Part shown: piece after piece, positions 9,956 to 17,881 of the stretch
Layout: each line of letters starts with the position of its first letter
Position numbering within the stretch: position 1 is the first letter of the stretch
DNA from: Stenotrophomonas sp. SAU14A_NAIMI4_5
GTDB lineage: Bacteria > Pseudomonadota > Gammaproteobacteria > Xanthomonadales > Xanthomonadaceae
Assembly (NCBI RefSeq): GCF_003086795.1
Contig: NZ_CP026003.1
Coordinates: 81,430 to 145,429, forward strand
Length of the DNA stretch: 64,000 nt
Direction: 5' to 3'
Position numbers and translations under genes: made by a program
The notes under the pieces: generated by a model
What the model was told of the DNA's origin: nothing
The model's database searches: none
Seen by the model: the letters and a program-made list of their open reading frames with translations, nothing else

Positions 9956-11053
9956 ATGCGAAGGCTGTTGCTGCTGTTGCTGCTCTCGTGCACCACCGCG
10001 CAGGCGGCGCCGGTGCGGCTGTTCATCGCGGGCGATTCCACCGCCGCCGAGTACGGGCCGGAACGTGCGCCGCAGGCGGGCTGGGGCCAGGCGCTGCAGA
10101 GCTACCTGGACCCGGCGCGCTTCGAAGTACACAACCACGCCAGGGGCGGGCGCAGCACGCGCAGCTTCATCGACGAAGGGCGCCTGGAGGCGATCGCCAG
10201 CGAGCTTCTTCGCGGCGATGTGCTGCTGATCCAGTTCGGTCACAACGACGCGAAGTTCGAAGACCGCACGCGTTATACCGATCCGGACACCGACTACCCG
10301 CGTTTGCTGATGCGCTATGTGCAGGTGGCGCGCGACAAGGGCGCCACGCCGGTGCTGGTCACGCCGGTGGCGCGGCTGCTGTACGACTTCGGTTCACTGC
10401 TGGATACGCACGCGCGCTACACGCTGGCGATGCAGCAGCTGGCGGCGCGCGAGCACGTCGCGCTGATCGAGCTCAACGATCGCAGCACGCGCTGGATCCG
10501 TGCACTGGGCGAGCAGGGCGCACGTCCGTACTTCCTGTTCGTGCCCGAGCAGAACAAGGCCGACGGCACTCATTTCAGCGTGGCCGGTGCCAATGCGGTG
10601 GCCTGCCTGGTGCTGCGCGAGGCGGTGCCGCTGCTGCCGGCGCTGAAACCGGCGCTGGTGCGTGACATCGACTGCGATGTAATGGGCGCAGGGCAGGGCG
10701 CCGATGCGCAGCGACCCTCGCAGGTGCTGCATGAAGACACGGTTGCACGCATGCAGCCCGGCCCGCATGGCGGCGCCGGTCCGACCACCGCGTACCCGTT
10801 CTTCGCCGACGCGACGGACCTGCCGTTCGTGCTGCGCAAGCGCGTGCTGCACAAGGGCGCGGGCATCGGCCTGCACCCGCAGCACAAGGATGAGATCTAT
10901 TACATCGTGAGCGGGCAGGGCAGCTACGTGCTGGATGGCAAGCAGCACGACGTGCGCGCGGGCCACGCGCTGCTGACCCGCACGGGCAGCACGCATGCGC
11001 TGCAGCAGGTGGGTGAGGAGGATCTGGTGGTGCTGCTGGCGTACCCGCGTTGA
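9956..11053 (+). CDS. Secreted GDSL/SGNH esterase (rhamnogalacturonan acetylesterase-like) fused to a cupin
   Basis: A 365-residue protein with a signal peptide (MRRLLLLLLLSC to AQA-A). Residues about 19-235 are an RhgT-like SGNH hydrolase: LFIAGDSTAAEYG holds the nucleophile Ser, NHARGGRSTRSF the Gly, LIQFGHNDAKF the Asn, and DGTHFSVAGA the Asp/His. Residues about 255-365 form an extra single cupin domain (HPQHKDEIYYIVSGQGSY, followed by RAGHALLTRTGSTHAL). RhgT enzymes remove acetyl groups from rhamnogalacturonan. The cupin could bind a metal and a sugar, but its role is unknown. I do not know this domain pairing as a standard architecture. Start is the ATG at 9956, where the signal peptide begins. 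Confidence 0.85.
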   Translation: MRRLLLLLLLSCTTAQAAPVRLFIAGDSTAAEYGPERAPQAGWGQALQSYLDPARFEVHNHARGGRSTRSFIDEGRLEAIASELLRGDVLLIQFGHNDAKFEDRTRYTDPDTDYPRLLMRYVQVARDKGATPVLVTPVARLLYDFGSLLDTHARYTLAMQQLAAREHVALIELNDRSTRWIRALGEQGARPYFLFVPEQNKADGTHFSVAGANAVACLVLREAVPLLPALKPALVRDIDCDVMGAGQGADAQRPSQVLHEDTVARMQPGPHGGAGPTTAYPFFADATDLPFVLRKRVLHKGAGIGLHPQHKDEIYYIVSGQGSYVLDGKQHDVRAGHALLTRTGSTHALQQVGEEDLVVLLAYPR

Positions 11054-11056
11054 ACC

Positions 11057-11123
11057 GTAGAGTCGAGCTTGCTCGACTGCTCCTTATCCTGGCAAAGCGT
11101 CAGTCGAGCAAGCTCGACTCTAC
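11057..11123 (+). repeat. Paired GTAG/CTAC REP element
   Basis: GTAGAGTCGAGCTTGCTCGA opens the left unit; the inverted partner ends GAGCAAGCTCGACTCTAC. The right half overlaps the last codons of the leftward gene at 11100-11768 and supplies its stop codon. The pair sits between convergent genes, so it could also act as a bidirectional terminator. Confidence 0.85.
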
Positions 11124-11768
11124 CGGCTCCGGGCTGAAATGCTTCAGCCCCAGCCGCGCCAGGTCTTCCGGCCGCTCGAAATAGGCTTCGTCGAAGGCGT
11201 GCAGGGCGGCCTGCTCGTCCTCGGTCATCGCGCCGTACAGGTCGTGCAGCTGTTTGATCGCCGGGTCGTCCTCCAGCCGGTCCAGCAGCCCGCGCATGCC
11301 CGCCAGGATCGCGTGGGTCTGCACCGCGCCCATCGCCTGCAGCGCACGCAGCGCCAGCTGGCAGGTCGGGTCGCCCCAGTTGCACAGGAACTGCATGAAG
11401 CCGCCGTTGTTGATGTCCGCTTCCATGCGCCACAGCGCCACCAGCTGCTGGTCTTCGTCGGACAGCGCATCCAGCGTCCACGCGGCTGCCTTCAGACGCG
11501 CCAGCGCGGCCTCGTAGCGGTCATCCCACACCTGGTTGGGGATATCGACCACGCCTGTCTCGCTAGGCGGCAGCAGCGCCGGCCAGTTCACGCCCAGGCC
11601 GTTGGCGGTGGCAACCCAGTGCGCGCGCTGTTCGGCCGAGGCTTCAAACAGCGCGGGCGCCCAGCGCAGTGGCTGGCGGGTGCGGCGGCCATCGGCCAGG
11701 GTCAGCAGGATGAAGTCGTCGTTGAAGGCGACGTCGGTTACGTGCAGGCCGGCAAATTCTTCAGTCAT
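11100..11768 (-). CDS. DUF2442-DUF4375 (DMP19-like) domain protein
   Basis: A 222-residue soluble protein. Residues about 1-85 resemble DUF2442 (VTDVAFNDDFILLTLADGR, then RWAPALFEASAEQRAHW). Residues about 95-210 resemble DUF4375/DMP19 (ALWRMEADINNGGFMQFLCN, an NNGGF-type signature common to that family). Function is unknown for both domains; DUF2442 proteins are sometimes toxin-antitoxin associated. The C-terminal ESSLLD and the stop are encoded by one arm of the REP pair at 11057-11123. The repeat may have inserted at, or modified, the 3' end. It shares a 135-base divergent gap with fic. Confidence 0.7.
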   Translation of the reverse strand: MTEEFAGLHVTDVAFNDDFILLTLADGRRTRQPLRWAPALFEASAEQRAHWVATANGLGVNWPALLPPSETGVVDIPNQVWDDRYEAALARLKAAAWTLDALSDEDQQLVALWRMEADINNGGFMQFLCNWGDPTCQLALRALQAMGAVQTHAILAGMRGLLDRLEDDPAIKQLHDLYGAMTEDEQAALHAFDEAYFERPEDLARLGLKHFSPEPVESSLLD

Positions 11769-11803
11769 GCCGTGCAGGATAGCGGCGCTGCCAGCCTACC
11801 CGG

Positions 11804-11874
11804 AAACTTCAAAACACCCGAACGCTTTTGAAGTTTAGTTGCATAAACTTCAAAAGCATGGGAGGCTTTTGAAG
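11804..11874. promoter_or_regulatory. Four alternating CTTTTGAAG half-sites in the fic divergent promoter
   Basis: Copies of CTTTTGAAG or its complement occur at 11808-11815 (CTTCAAAA), 11825-11833, 11848-11856 and 11866-11874, alternating in orientation. The middle two sit in a perfect 14-bp inverted repeat (GCTTTTGAAGTTTA, 6-base loop, TAAACTTCAAAAGC; 11824-11857). The stretch is AT-rich in a GC-rich genome and lies 30 bases ahead of fic and 36 bases ahead of the divergent DUF4375 gene. It looks like a multi-site operator; the binding protein is unknown. Confidence 0.6.
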
Positions 11875-11903
11875 GATAGGGGTGATCCCAGCGGAGATTA
11901 CCG

Positions 11904-13106
11904 ATGCGTCGCGCAGACATTGCAGGGCCGTTGCAGGCCTACCTCGTTCCCGTGGAAGGTCGGCCCAATCTGCTGGCCACGACGCCTCCTCCGACGCCTC
12001 GTCGGTTGCCGGAAGGGCATACGGGCTCGCGGCAGCGCCTCATCGCTGCAAATGCATCGCTGGACCGTCTGGATCAGGCGATGCGGCAATGGCCAGCCCC
12101 TGACATGGTGACCCGGACGCTCGCGCGACGCGAAGCCGTCCAGAGCTCCCAGATCGAGGGGACCCAGACCAACCTGGACGAACTGCTGGTGTTTGAGGCC
12201 ACGCTCGGCCTGGATGGTCTGCCTGCCGATGTCGTGGTGACCGAGCGCTACGTGCAGGCACTGCAAGAGGGCCTTGATGCCGTGCGTGCCAGCGGTCGCG
12301 AGGCGCTCGATCTCGCACTGGTCAATCAGCTCCACGCGGTGTTGATGCAGGATGCCCCGGACGATTTTCCCAAGGGACGGTACCGCCAGGAGCAGGCCAC
12401 CATCGGTCCGCTGGGGGGACGACCCGAGGATGCCCGTTTCATTCCTTCGCCGCCCGACCGCATCGACGCAGCGATGCGTGAACTCGAGCGCGCCATGTTG
12501 AAGTACGAGCCCGCCGAGGAAGAGCAGTTCGAACTCAACATCATCGCGCAGCTCGCGATTGCCCACGCCCAGTTTGAAACCATCCATCCCTACAAGGACG
12601 GCAATGGGCGCACGGGAAGGCTGCTGCTGCCGTTGATCCTCGCCGCCGAAGGCCACCCGCCGCTCTATCTGTCAGGCGCCTTGTTGCGCAACAAAAGCGC
12701 CTACTACGACGCGCTCAACCAGGTGCAGATTCGCGGTGAGTGGGGGCCATGGATGGATATGCTGTGCCAGGCCGTGGTCGAGTCTGCGCACGACGCGATA
12801 TCCATCGCCGATGACATGTCACGGCTCACTGCAGCGTGGGAGATTGAACTTCAAGGCTATCGTCGCGACTCGGTGGCGCGCAGGCTTCCGCCGTTGCTGA
12901 TCGGCCACCCGGTGGTGACGGCAGGCCAGGTGGCTGCCTTGTTGGGGGTGTCTGATCGCTCAGCCCTGACAGGGATCTACGCGCTTGAGGCAGAAGGCAT
13001 CCTCGTCCCCGGCAGTGATCGTCGCTGGGGGCGCACCTATCACGCGCACGCGGTCCTGCAACGACTCAATCAATTGCCAACGGCACTTCCTGATCGCCTG
13101 CGCTGA
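11904..13106 (+). CDS. Fic family protein (class II) with C-terminal winged-helix-like region
   Basis: A 400-residue protein. The Fic core has HPYKDGNGRTGR beginning at His228, matching HPFxDGNGRxGR, so the AMP-transfer site looks intact. An N-terminal inhibitory motif S-x-x-x-E-G is visible as Ser81 to Gly86 (SSQIEG), which marks a self-inhibited class II Fic protein. After about residue 315, GHPVVTAGQVAALLGVSDRS and ALEAEGILV look like a helix-turn-helix segment typical of the Fic/DUF4172-type family. Start is ATG 11904 with GGAG 8 bases upstream. The repeated half-sites just upstream suggest autoregulation; that is inference. The target protein is unknown. Confidence 0.9.
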   Translation: MRRADIAGPLQAYLVPVEGRPNLLATTPPPTPRRLPEGHTGSRQRLIAANASLDRLDQAMRQWPAPDMVTRTLARREAVQSSQIEGTQTNLDELLVFEATLGLDGLPADVVVTERYVQALQEGLDAVRASGREALDLALVNQLHAVLMQDAPDDFPKGRYRQEQATIGPLGGRPEDARFIPSPPDRIDAAMRELERAMLKYEPAEEEQFELNIIAQLAIAHAQFETIHPYKDGNGRTGRLLLPLILAAEGHPPLYLSGALLRNKSAYYDALNQVQIRGEWGPWMDMLCQAVVESAHDAISIADDMSRLTAAWEIELQGYRRDSVARRLPPLLIGHPVVTAGQVAALLGVSDRSALTGIYALEAEGILVPGSDRRWGRTYHAHAVLQRLNQLPTALPDRLR

Positions 13107-13115
13107 GCCCTCGCT

Positions 13116-14009
13116 TCACACGTCGCCGCCGTCCGCCCAACCCTCACCCGTACCGGCCTGGAACACGTGGTCGTCGGCCTGCACGTCACCGGCCGGCAGG
13201 TGCGCCTGGTCGGCCAGCGCAGCGTATATCGGGGTGAAGTCCGGTGACGTCGCCTGCATCAGCTGCTCGAAGCTGTCGATGACGAAGTAGGTCTTCTGGA
13301 AGGTGTCGATGCGGTACTTCGTACGCATGATCCGCTGCAGGTCGAAGCCGATGCGGTTGGGCGCGGCCGATTCCAGCGAGTACAGCGATTCGCCCTTGGA
13401 CGAGACGATGCCGGCGCCGTAGATGCGCAGGCCGTCGGCGGTGTCGATCAGGCCGAACTCCACCGTGTACCAGTACAGGCGGGTCAGGTTCTGCAGCGCG
13501 TCCGGGCCGATCGCGTGGGCTTTGACGCCGCCGCGGCCGTAGGCCTCCATGAAGTCGGCGAACACCGGGTTCATCAGCAGCGGCACATGGCCGAACAGGT
13601 CATGGAACAGGTCCGGTTCGGCGATGTAGTCGATCTGGTCCGGGCGGCGGATCCACCAGGTCACCGGGAAGCGGCGGTTGGCCAGGTGGTCGAAGAAATC
13701 CAGTTCCGGCAGCAGGCCTTCCACGCCCACCAGGGTCCAGCCGGTGGCCGCGCCCAGCACTTCGTTGAGCTGGTCGAAGCGCGGGATCATGTGCGCGTTC
13801 ATGCCCATCTCGTCCTGCGCGTCCAGGAACTCCTGGCAGGCGCGGCCGACCAGCAGTTCGCGCTGGCGCTGGTACAGCGTGCTCCAGGTGGCGTGGTCGT
13901 CGGCGGTATAGGTCTCCCACGGCTGCTCGACGAGCGCGGTGGTGTACACCGGCACGTAGCCCTTGTCGGTCTGCTGGTGTTCGACACGGCGGGGCTGGGC
14001 GAGGTCCAT
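13116..14009 (-). CDS. phhA: Phenylalanine 4-monooxygenase
   Basis: A 297-residue monomeric bacterial phenylalanine hydroxylase. The iron ligands lie in AEPDLFHDLFGHVPLL (two His) and WYTVEFGLI (Glu). It converts phenylalanine to tyrosine with tetrahydropterin and O2. No regulatory ACT domain is present, as usual for bacterial forms. It ends 9 bases after the fic stop on the opposite strand. An Lrp/AsnC regulator is transcribed divergently 125 bases away and is a likely controller. Confidence 0.96.
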   Translation of the reverse strand: MDLAQPRRVEHQQTDKGYVPVYTTALVEQPWETYTADDHATWSTLYQRQRELLVGRACQEFLDAQDEMGMNAHMIPRFDQLNEVLGAATGWTLVGVEGLLPELDFFDHLANRRFPVTWWIRRPDQIDYIAEPDLFHDLFGHVPLLMNPVFADFMEAYGRGGVKAHAIGPDALQNLTRLYWYTVEFGLIDTADGLRIYGAGIVSSKGESLYSLESAAPNRIGFDLQRIMRTKYRIDTFQKTYFVIDSFEQLMQATSPDFTPIYAALADQAHLPAGDVQADDHVFQAGTGEGWADGGDV

Positions 14010-14134
14010 GGGGCACTCCTTGAAGGGATACCGGTGATGCTAGGGCAGGGCGCGCGCAACAGGGTTGCAAAAGTTGCGCGTAACAGGCCTCGTGGCGCAA
14101 TATCCTTGCGTACTCACCGTGTTGCGGAGCAGCA

Positions 14135-14617
14135 ATGGCCGGAGAAGTCCAGTTCGATCGCACGGATATACGCCTGTTGGCCGAGATCCAGCGTGATGGT
14201 CGCGCCACCAACGCGGAGTTGGCGACGCGGGTGAACCTGTCGCCGTCGGCCTGCCTGCGCCGCCTGCAGCGGCTGGAAAGCGAAGGGGTGATCGTCGGCT
14301 ACGGCGCGCGCCTGGAGCCGCGCCAGCTGCGCCTGGGCCTGCAGGCCTTCGTTCGCGTGCAGCTGGAAAAGCACGACCAGGCCGCCATCGGCCACTTCGT
14401 GGACAGCGTGCAGGGCTGGGATGAGGTGGTGGCCTGCCATGCCCTGACCGGCGACATGGACTACCTGCTGCACGTCTACGTGCGCGACCTTGAACACTTC
14501 TCGCGCTTCCTGCTGGACAGGCTGCTCAACGCCGGCGGCGTGGCCGATGCCAATTCCAGCTTCGTGCTGCGCACGGTGAAGGGCTTCCAGGCGCTGCCGC
14601 TGTCGCAGCTGGAATGA
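14135..14617 (+). CDS. Lrp/AsnC family transcriptional regulator
   Basis: A 160-residue regulator. The HTH reads LAEIQRDGRATNAELATRVN and LSPSACLRRLQRLE, followed by GVIVGYGARLEP and an RAM/AsnC effector domain. Lrp-type proteins sense amino acids. The divergent arrangement with phhA suggests control of phenylalanine catabolism, as seen for Lrp-like regulators beside catabolic genes. GGAG lies 5 bases before the ATG. Confidence 0.93.
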   Translation: MAGEVQFDRTDIRLLAEIQRDGRATNAELATRVNLSPSACLRRLQRLESEGVIVGYGARLEPRQLRLGLQAFVRVQLEKHDQAAIGHFVDSVQGWDEVVACHALTGDMDYLLHVYVRDLEHFSRFLLDRLLNAGGVADANSSFVLRTVKGFQALPLSQLE

Positions 14618-14703
14618 ACGGCCGCCGCGATTTGACGGCGCCGGGCGGGTAGCCGAGCATCACCGCCCTGCGCGCGCCGCAGCGTTCCTTTCCGGTTCCA
14701 GGC

Positions 14704-16701
14704 ATGTCCGAACTTCAGCACCCGGTGCTCACCACCACCTTCCTGCCGCTGCAGCGCAAGTCGCTGGCGCGCTTCATCGCCCATGGCACGCCGCCGCAGA
14801 CCGCGCTGGAACAGGCCGGGTTGATGGCTGCGCAGCTGTGCCGCGCGCGCCTGCACACACCCGCGGAAATCGAGCGCCTGCTGCACGAGGCCTGCGCGCT
14901 GTTCGCCAGCCATGACGGCGCGGCCGCGCAGCTCGCCGGCGCCGGAGGTGGTGGCCAGCCGGAACTCGATGCCTGGCTGGCGACGCTCGCCGCCCATGGC
15001 GTGCTGCTGGCCCCGGCGGAGATCCTGCAGGACTTCACTGTGCAGTCGCCCAGCGACTACCCCGGCCTGGCCCTGCAGCAGGCCTGCCAGGAAACCCTGG
15101 CCGAACATGAGATCCGTTTCCCGGCCGCGTTCGCCAGCGATGATGAGGACGACGACCAGGACGAGGCCGTTGCCAGCGATGCGCGGGCGGTCGAACACCA
15201 TGGCCTGTACACCTCCGAGCAGGCCCGCGTGCTGCGGGCGATCGCCGCCAACCCGGATGAACTGATCGACCTCGATGGCTACGCCGGTACCGGCAAGGGC
15301 CATCTGGTGCTGGCGCTGATGGACGCGCGGCCGGGCCGCTACACCTACATCGCGCCGTCGCGCGGGCAGGTCGAAGCCTTCCGCGCCCGCGTGCCGGCCA
15401 GCACCGCGGTGCGCCTGCTGACCCAGATCGAATTCGCCAACCGCGTGGCCCAGCACGCCGCGCGCAGCGGCCAGACCGGCGGCTTCGTCGCCAGCTACCG
15501 GCGCAGCACCCGCACCCCGCGCGAGATCGCCGGCCGCATCGGCCTGCAGGGCATCGGCGGGCGCAGCCCCGAGCAGGTGCTGCTGACCGCCTTCGAGGCC
15601 ATCAACCGCTGGTGCGCCTCGTCCGCACCGCGCATGGCCTTCCAGCATTTCGACCGGTCGGTGCCGGCCGCGATGCTCGACGTGGCGCCTTACCTGGCGG
15701 CCGCCGAGCACGTCTGGCGCAGCATGTTCGATGCCGAGCTGCAGCGGAGCACGCTGCTCAGCCTCAGCCCCGCGCACATCGGCAAGTGGCTGGCGCTGCG
15801 CGGCGTCACCCCGCCACAGGACATGGGCATGCTGCTGGTGGACGAGGCGCACGATCTGAGCCCGTCGTGGAAGCAGCTGCTGGCCGGCCATGCGCCCGGC
15901 GTGGTCAGCCTCGGTGATCCGCACCAGTGCCTGTCCGGCACCGTGCCGCGCTGGGCCGCATCGAAGGTGCTGGAAATGCACCAGTCGGTGCGCCAAGGCA
16001 ACCAGGTCGATGGTTTGGTCAACCAGACGCTGGCGCTGGACGGCCTGGGCCAGGACAGCGGTCCGTTCGTCGGTGCCGCCGACCGCGCCACCGGCGTGCT
16101 GCATTACCGCGACTGGTCGCAGGTGCCACGCGAAGGCCTGCGCATCCACGGCAACGTCGCCGATCTGGCCCTGGATGCGGCACAGCTGCACGCGCACGGG
16201 TTGCGGCCCTACCTGCACCCGGCATCGCTGCGCGCGCTGCGCAGCGCTTTGCAGGGGCCGCTGGATGCATGGCGCCGTCGCGACAGCGGGTCGAACCAGA
16301 CGCAGGAGCGTTTCCTGTCCACACAGGCCGGCGAAGGGCAGGGCGCACTGCAGGCGTTGTTCGCCTCCGCCGACCGCGTGCAGTCACTGCTGCAGGCACT
16401 GGATGACCAGGACACGCCCGCCGATGGGCGCGTGGTGCTGTGCCTGGCCGAACACGCGAAGAACCTGCAGTTCGATGTGGTCTCGCTGTCGCCGGGGTGC
16501 TTCAGTGCGGGGCAGGGCGCGCGCATCTGGCATAACCCGGTGCGCGCGGTGTACCTGGCATTGACCCGTGCCCGCCGCCAGCTGCACGTGCCGGCCGATG
16601 GCATGGAGCAGCTGCAGCACACCGCGGCGCTGCAGGAACAGGCGCGCCAGGCCCGCAGGCGCGAGCGGCAGCAGGCCAGCGGTTACCGGCCTGCGCGTTA
16701 G
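14704..16701 (+). CDS. Superfamily 1 helicase-like ATPase, atypical
   Basis: A 665-residue protein. Residues 1-140 are helical with no recognised domain, then an acidic stretch (DDEDDDQDEA). SF1 motifs follow: Walker A GYAGTGKGH, Walker B LLVDEAHDL, motif III GDPHQCL, a V-like AEHAKNLQFDVVSLSP, and motif VI VYLALTRARRQL. The residue after the Walker A lysine is Gly, not Thr/Ser, which is unusual and could alter Mg-nucleotide binding. The UvrD 2B-type insertion appears short. Possible roles include DNA repair or an RNA/DNA-dependent ATPase; it has no operon partner. Confidence 0.75.
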   Translation: MSELQHPVLTTTFLPLQRKSLARFIAHGTPPQTALEQAGLMAAQLCRARLHTPAEIERLLHEACALFASHDGAAAQLAGAGGGGQPELDAWLATLAAHGVLLAPAEILQDFTVQSPSDYPGLALQQACQETLAEHEIRFPAAFASDDEDDDQDEAVASDARAVEHHGLYTSEQARVLRAIAANPDELIDLDGYAGTGKGHLVLALMDARPGRYTYIAPSRGQVEAFRARVPASTAVRLLTQIEFANRVAQHAARSGQTGGFVASYRRSTRTPREIAGRIGLQGIGGRSPEQVLLTAFEAINRWCASSAPRMAFQHFDRSVPAAMLDVAPYLAAAEHVWRSMFDAELQRSTLLSLSPAHIGKWLALRGVTPPQDMGMLLVDEAHDLSPSWKQLLAGHAPGVVSLGDPHQCLSGTVPRWAASKVLEMHQSVRQGNQVDGLVNQTLALDGLGQDSGPFVGAADRATGVLHYRDWSQVPREGLRIHGNVADLALDAAQLHAHGLRPYLHPASLRALRSALQGPLDAWRRRDSGSNQTQERFLSTQAGEGQGALQALFASADRVQSLLQALDDQDTPADGRVVLCLAEHAKNLQFDVVSLSPGCFSAGQGARIWHNPVRAVYLALTRARRQLHVPADGMEQLQHTAALQEQARQARRRERQQASGYRPAR

Positions 16702-16711
16702 GACACGATCA

Positions 16712-16733
16712 CGCGCCGCTCAGCAGCGGCGCG
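16712..16733. terminator. Bidirectional hairpin between convergent genes
   Basis: CGCGCCGCT and AGCGGCGCG form a perfect 9-bp stem with a CAGC loop. It lies between the stop codons of the convergent helicase-like and patatin genes. There is no T-run, so intrinsic termination is probable only from position. Confidence 0.5.
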
Positions 16734-16742
16734 CCGGAACAC

Positions 16743-17735
16743 TCAGCACTTTTCCTTGCGACCCACCAGCTTGCCCAGGCGCGAGGGCTCATCGCACTTC
16801 GGCACCACCGGTGCGGCCGGTGCCAGCGCAGCGGCGCGTGCCTTCTGCATCTGCTGGATCTTCGCGCGGATCTGCGGCATCGCTGCCATCGCGGCCTTCT
16901 CGCCTTCGAGGATGGCGGTGCCACGCTGGCTGAAATCGGCGGCGCCGATGTCCAGCACCTTCGGCCGGATGACGATGTCGGCGCGTGCCAGTTCCTGCTC
17001 GCCCAGGCGCTGGCCCATGATCGAGATCGACTGGTTGACGATGCCCAGCATGCCGGTCGGCGCCTTGCCGCTGGCCTTGCTGGAGATGTCCACGGCGATG
17101 ACGAACTCGGCGCCCAGCTGGCGCGCGGCATCGACCGGCACCGGGCTGACCACGCCGCCGTCGATGTAGTTGCGGCCACCGATCTTCACCGGCTCGAACA
17201 CGCCGGGGATGCTGCTGGACGCGCGCACGGCCTGGCCGACGTTGCCGCGCACGAAGATCGCGCGCTCGCCGGTTTCCAGCTGGGTGGCGACCGCGGCGAA
17301 CGGCTTCTTCAGCTTCTCGGCCGGGCGGTTGGCCACCTGTTCGTTGACGTAGTCCTGCAGCTTCTGGCCCTGCACCAGGCCGCCGGAGAACAGGCGCACG
17401 TCGCGGATGCTGGCTTCATCCAGTGCCACGGCCTTGCTCTGCATCTGGAACGCGTCCATGCCGCTGGCATACAGCGCGCCGACCACGCTGCCGGCGCTGG
17501 TGCCCGACACCACCACCGGCTCGAAGCCGTTGGCTTCCAGCATCTTGATCACGCCGATGTGGGCAAAGCCCTTGGCCGCACCACCACCGAGGGCGATGCC
17601 GATCTTGATCGGCTTGGCCTGCGGCACCATGGTCGGCTGCGGCGGCGGAGTGGGGCGGACCTCTTCGCCACCGCAACCGGCCAGCAGGCCGAGCAGGGCG
17701 ACGGACAGCAGCACGCGGGGGCGGAACAGGCTCAT
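16743..17735 (-). CDS. Patatin-like phospholipase lipoprotein (RssA-like)
   Basis: A 330-residue protein. The lipobox LLAGC puts the acylated Cys at residue 21. A proline-rich linker precedes the patatin domain: oxyanion GGGAAKGFAHIG, nucleophile Ser80 in GTSAG, and Asp192 in IDGGVVSPVP, the complete Ser/Asp dyad. Patatin enzymes hydrolyse acyl esters. A C-terminal helical, Ala/Lys-rich tail follows from about residue 290. The start at 17735 gives a proper lipoprotein signal; longer in-frame extension upstream has no signal and is rejected. It probably acts at the inner face of the outer membrane. Confidence 0.9.
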   Translation of the reverse strand: MSLFRPRVLLSVALLGLLAGCGGEEVRPTPPPQPTMVPQAKPIKIGIALGGGAAKGFAHIGVIKMLEANGFEPVVVSGTSAGSVVGALYASGMDAFQMQSKAVALDEASIRDVRLFSGGLVQGQKLQDYVNEQVANRPAEKLKKPFAAVATQLETGERAIFVRGNVGQAVRASSSIPGVFEPVKIGGRNYIDGGVVSPVPVDAARQLGAEFVIAVDISSKASGKAPTGMLGIVNQSISIMGQRLGEQELARADIVIRPKVLDIGAADFSQRGTAILEGEKAAMAAMPQIRAKIQQMQKARAAALAPAAPVVPKCDEPSRLGKLVGRKEKC

Positions 17736-17803
17736 CGGCAATGCGCTCGGGGCGCCGGATTCAGGAAAGGGCGCCAGCATACCGAAGGATGCAAAATCCA
17801 TGG

Positions 17804-17872
17804 GTAGCGCCGGGCCATGTCCGGCGGATGGTTCAGGTGCCGCTGTGCTCGCCGGGCATGGCCCGGCGCTAC
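17804..17872 (+). repeat. Paired GTAG/CTAC REP element
   Basis: Left unit GTAGCGCCGGGCCATGTCCG and right unit CCGGGCATGGCCCGGCGCTAC are inverted, separated by about 25 bases. The left hairpin has one T/C change. The pair lies between two leftward genes. Confidence 0.82.
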
Positions 17873-17881
17873 CGTGCAGGG

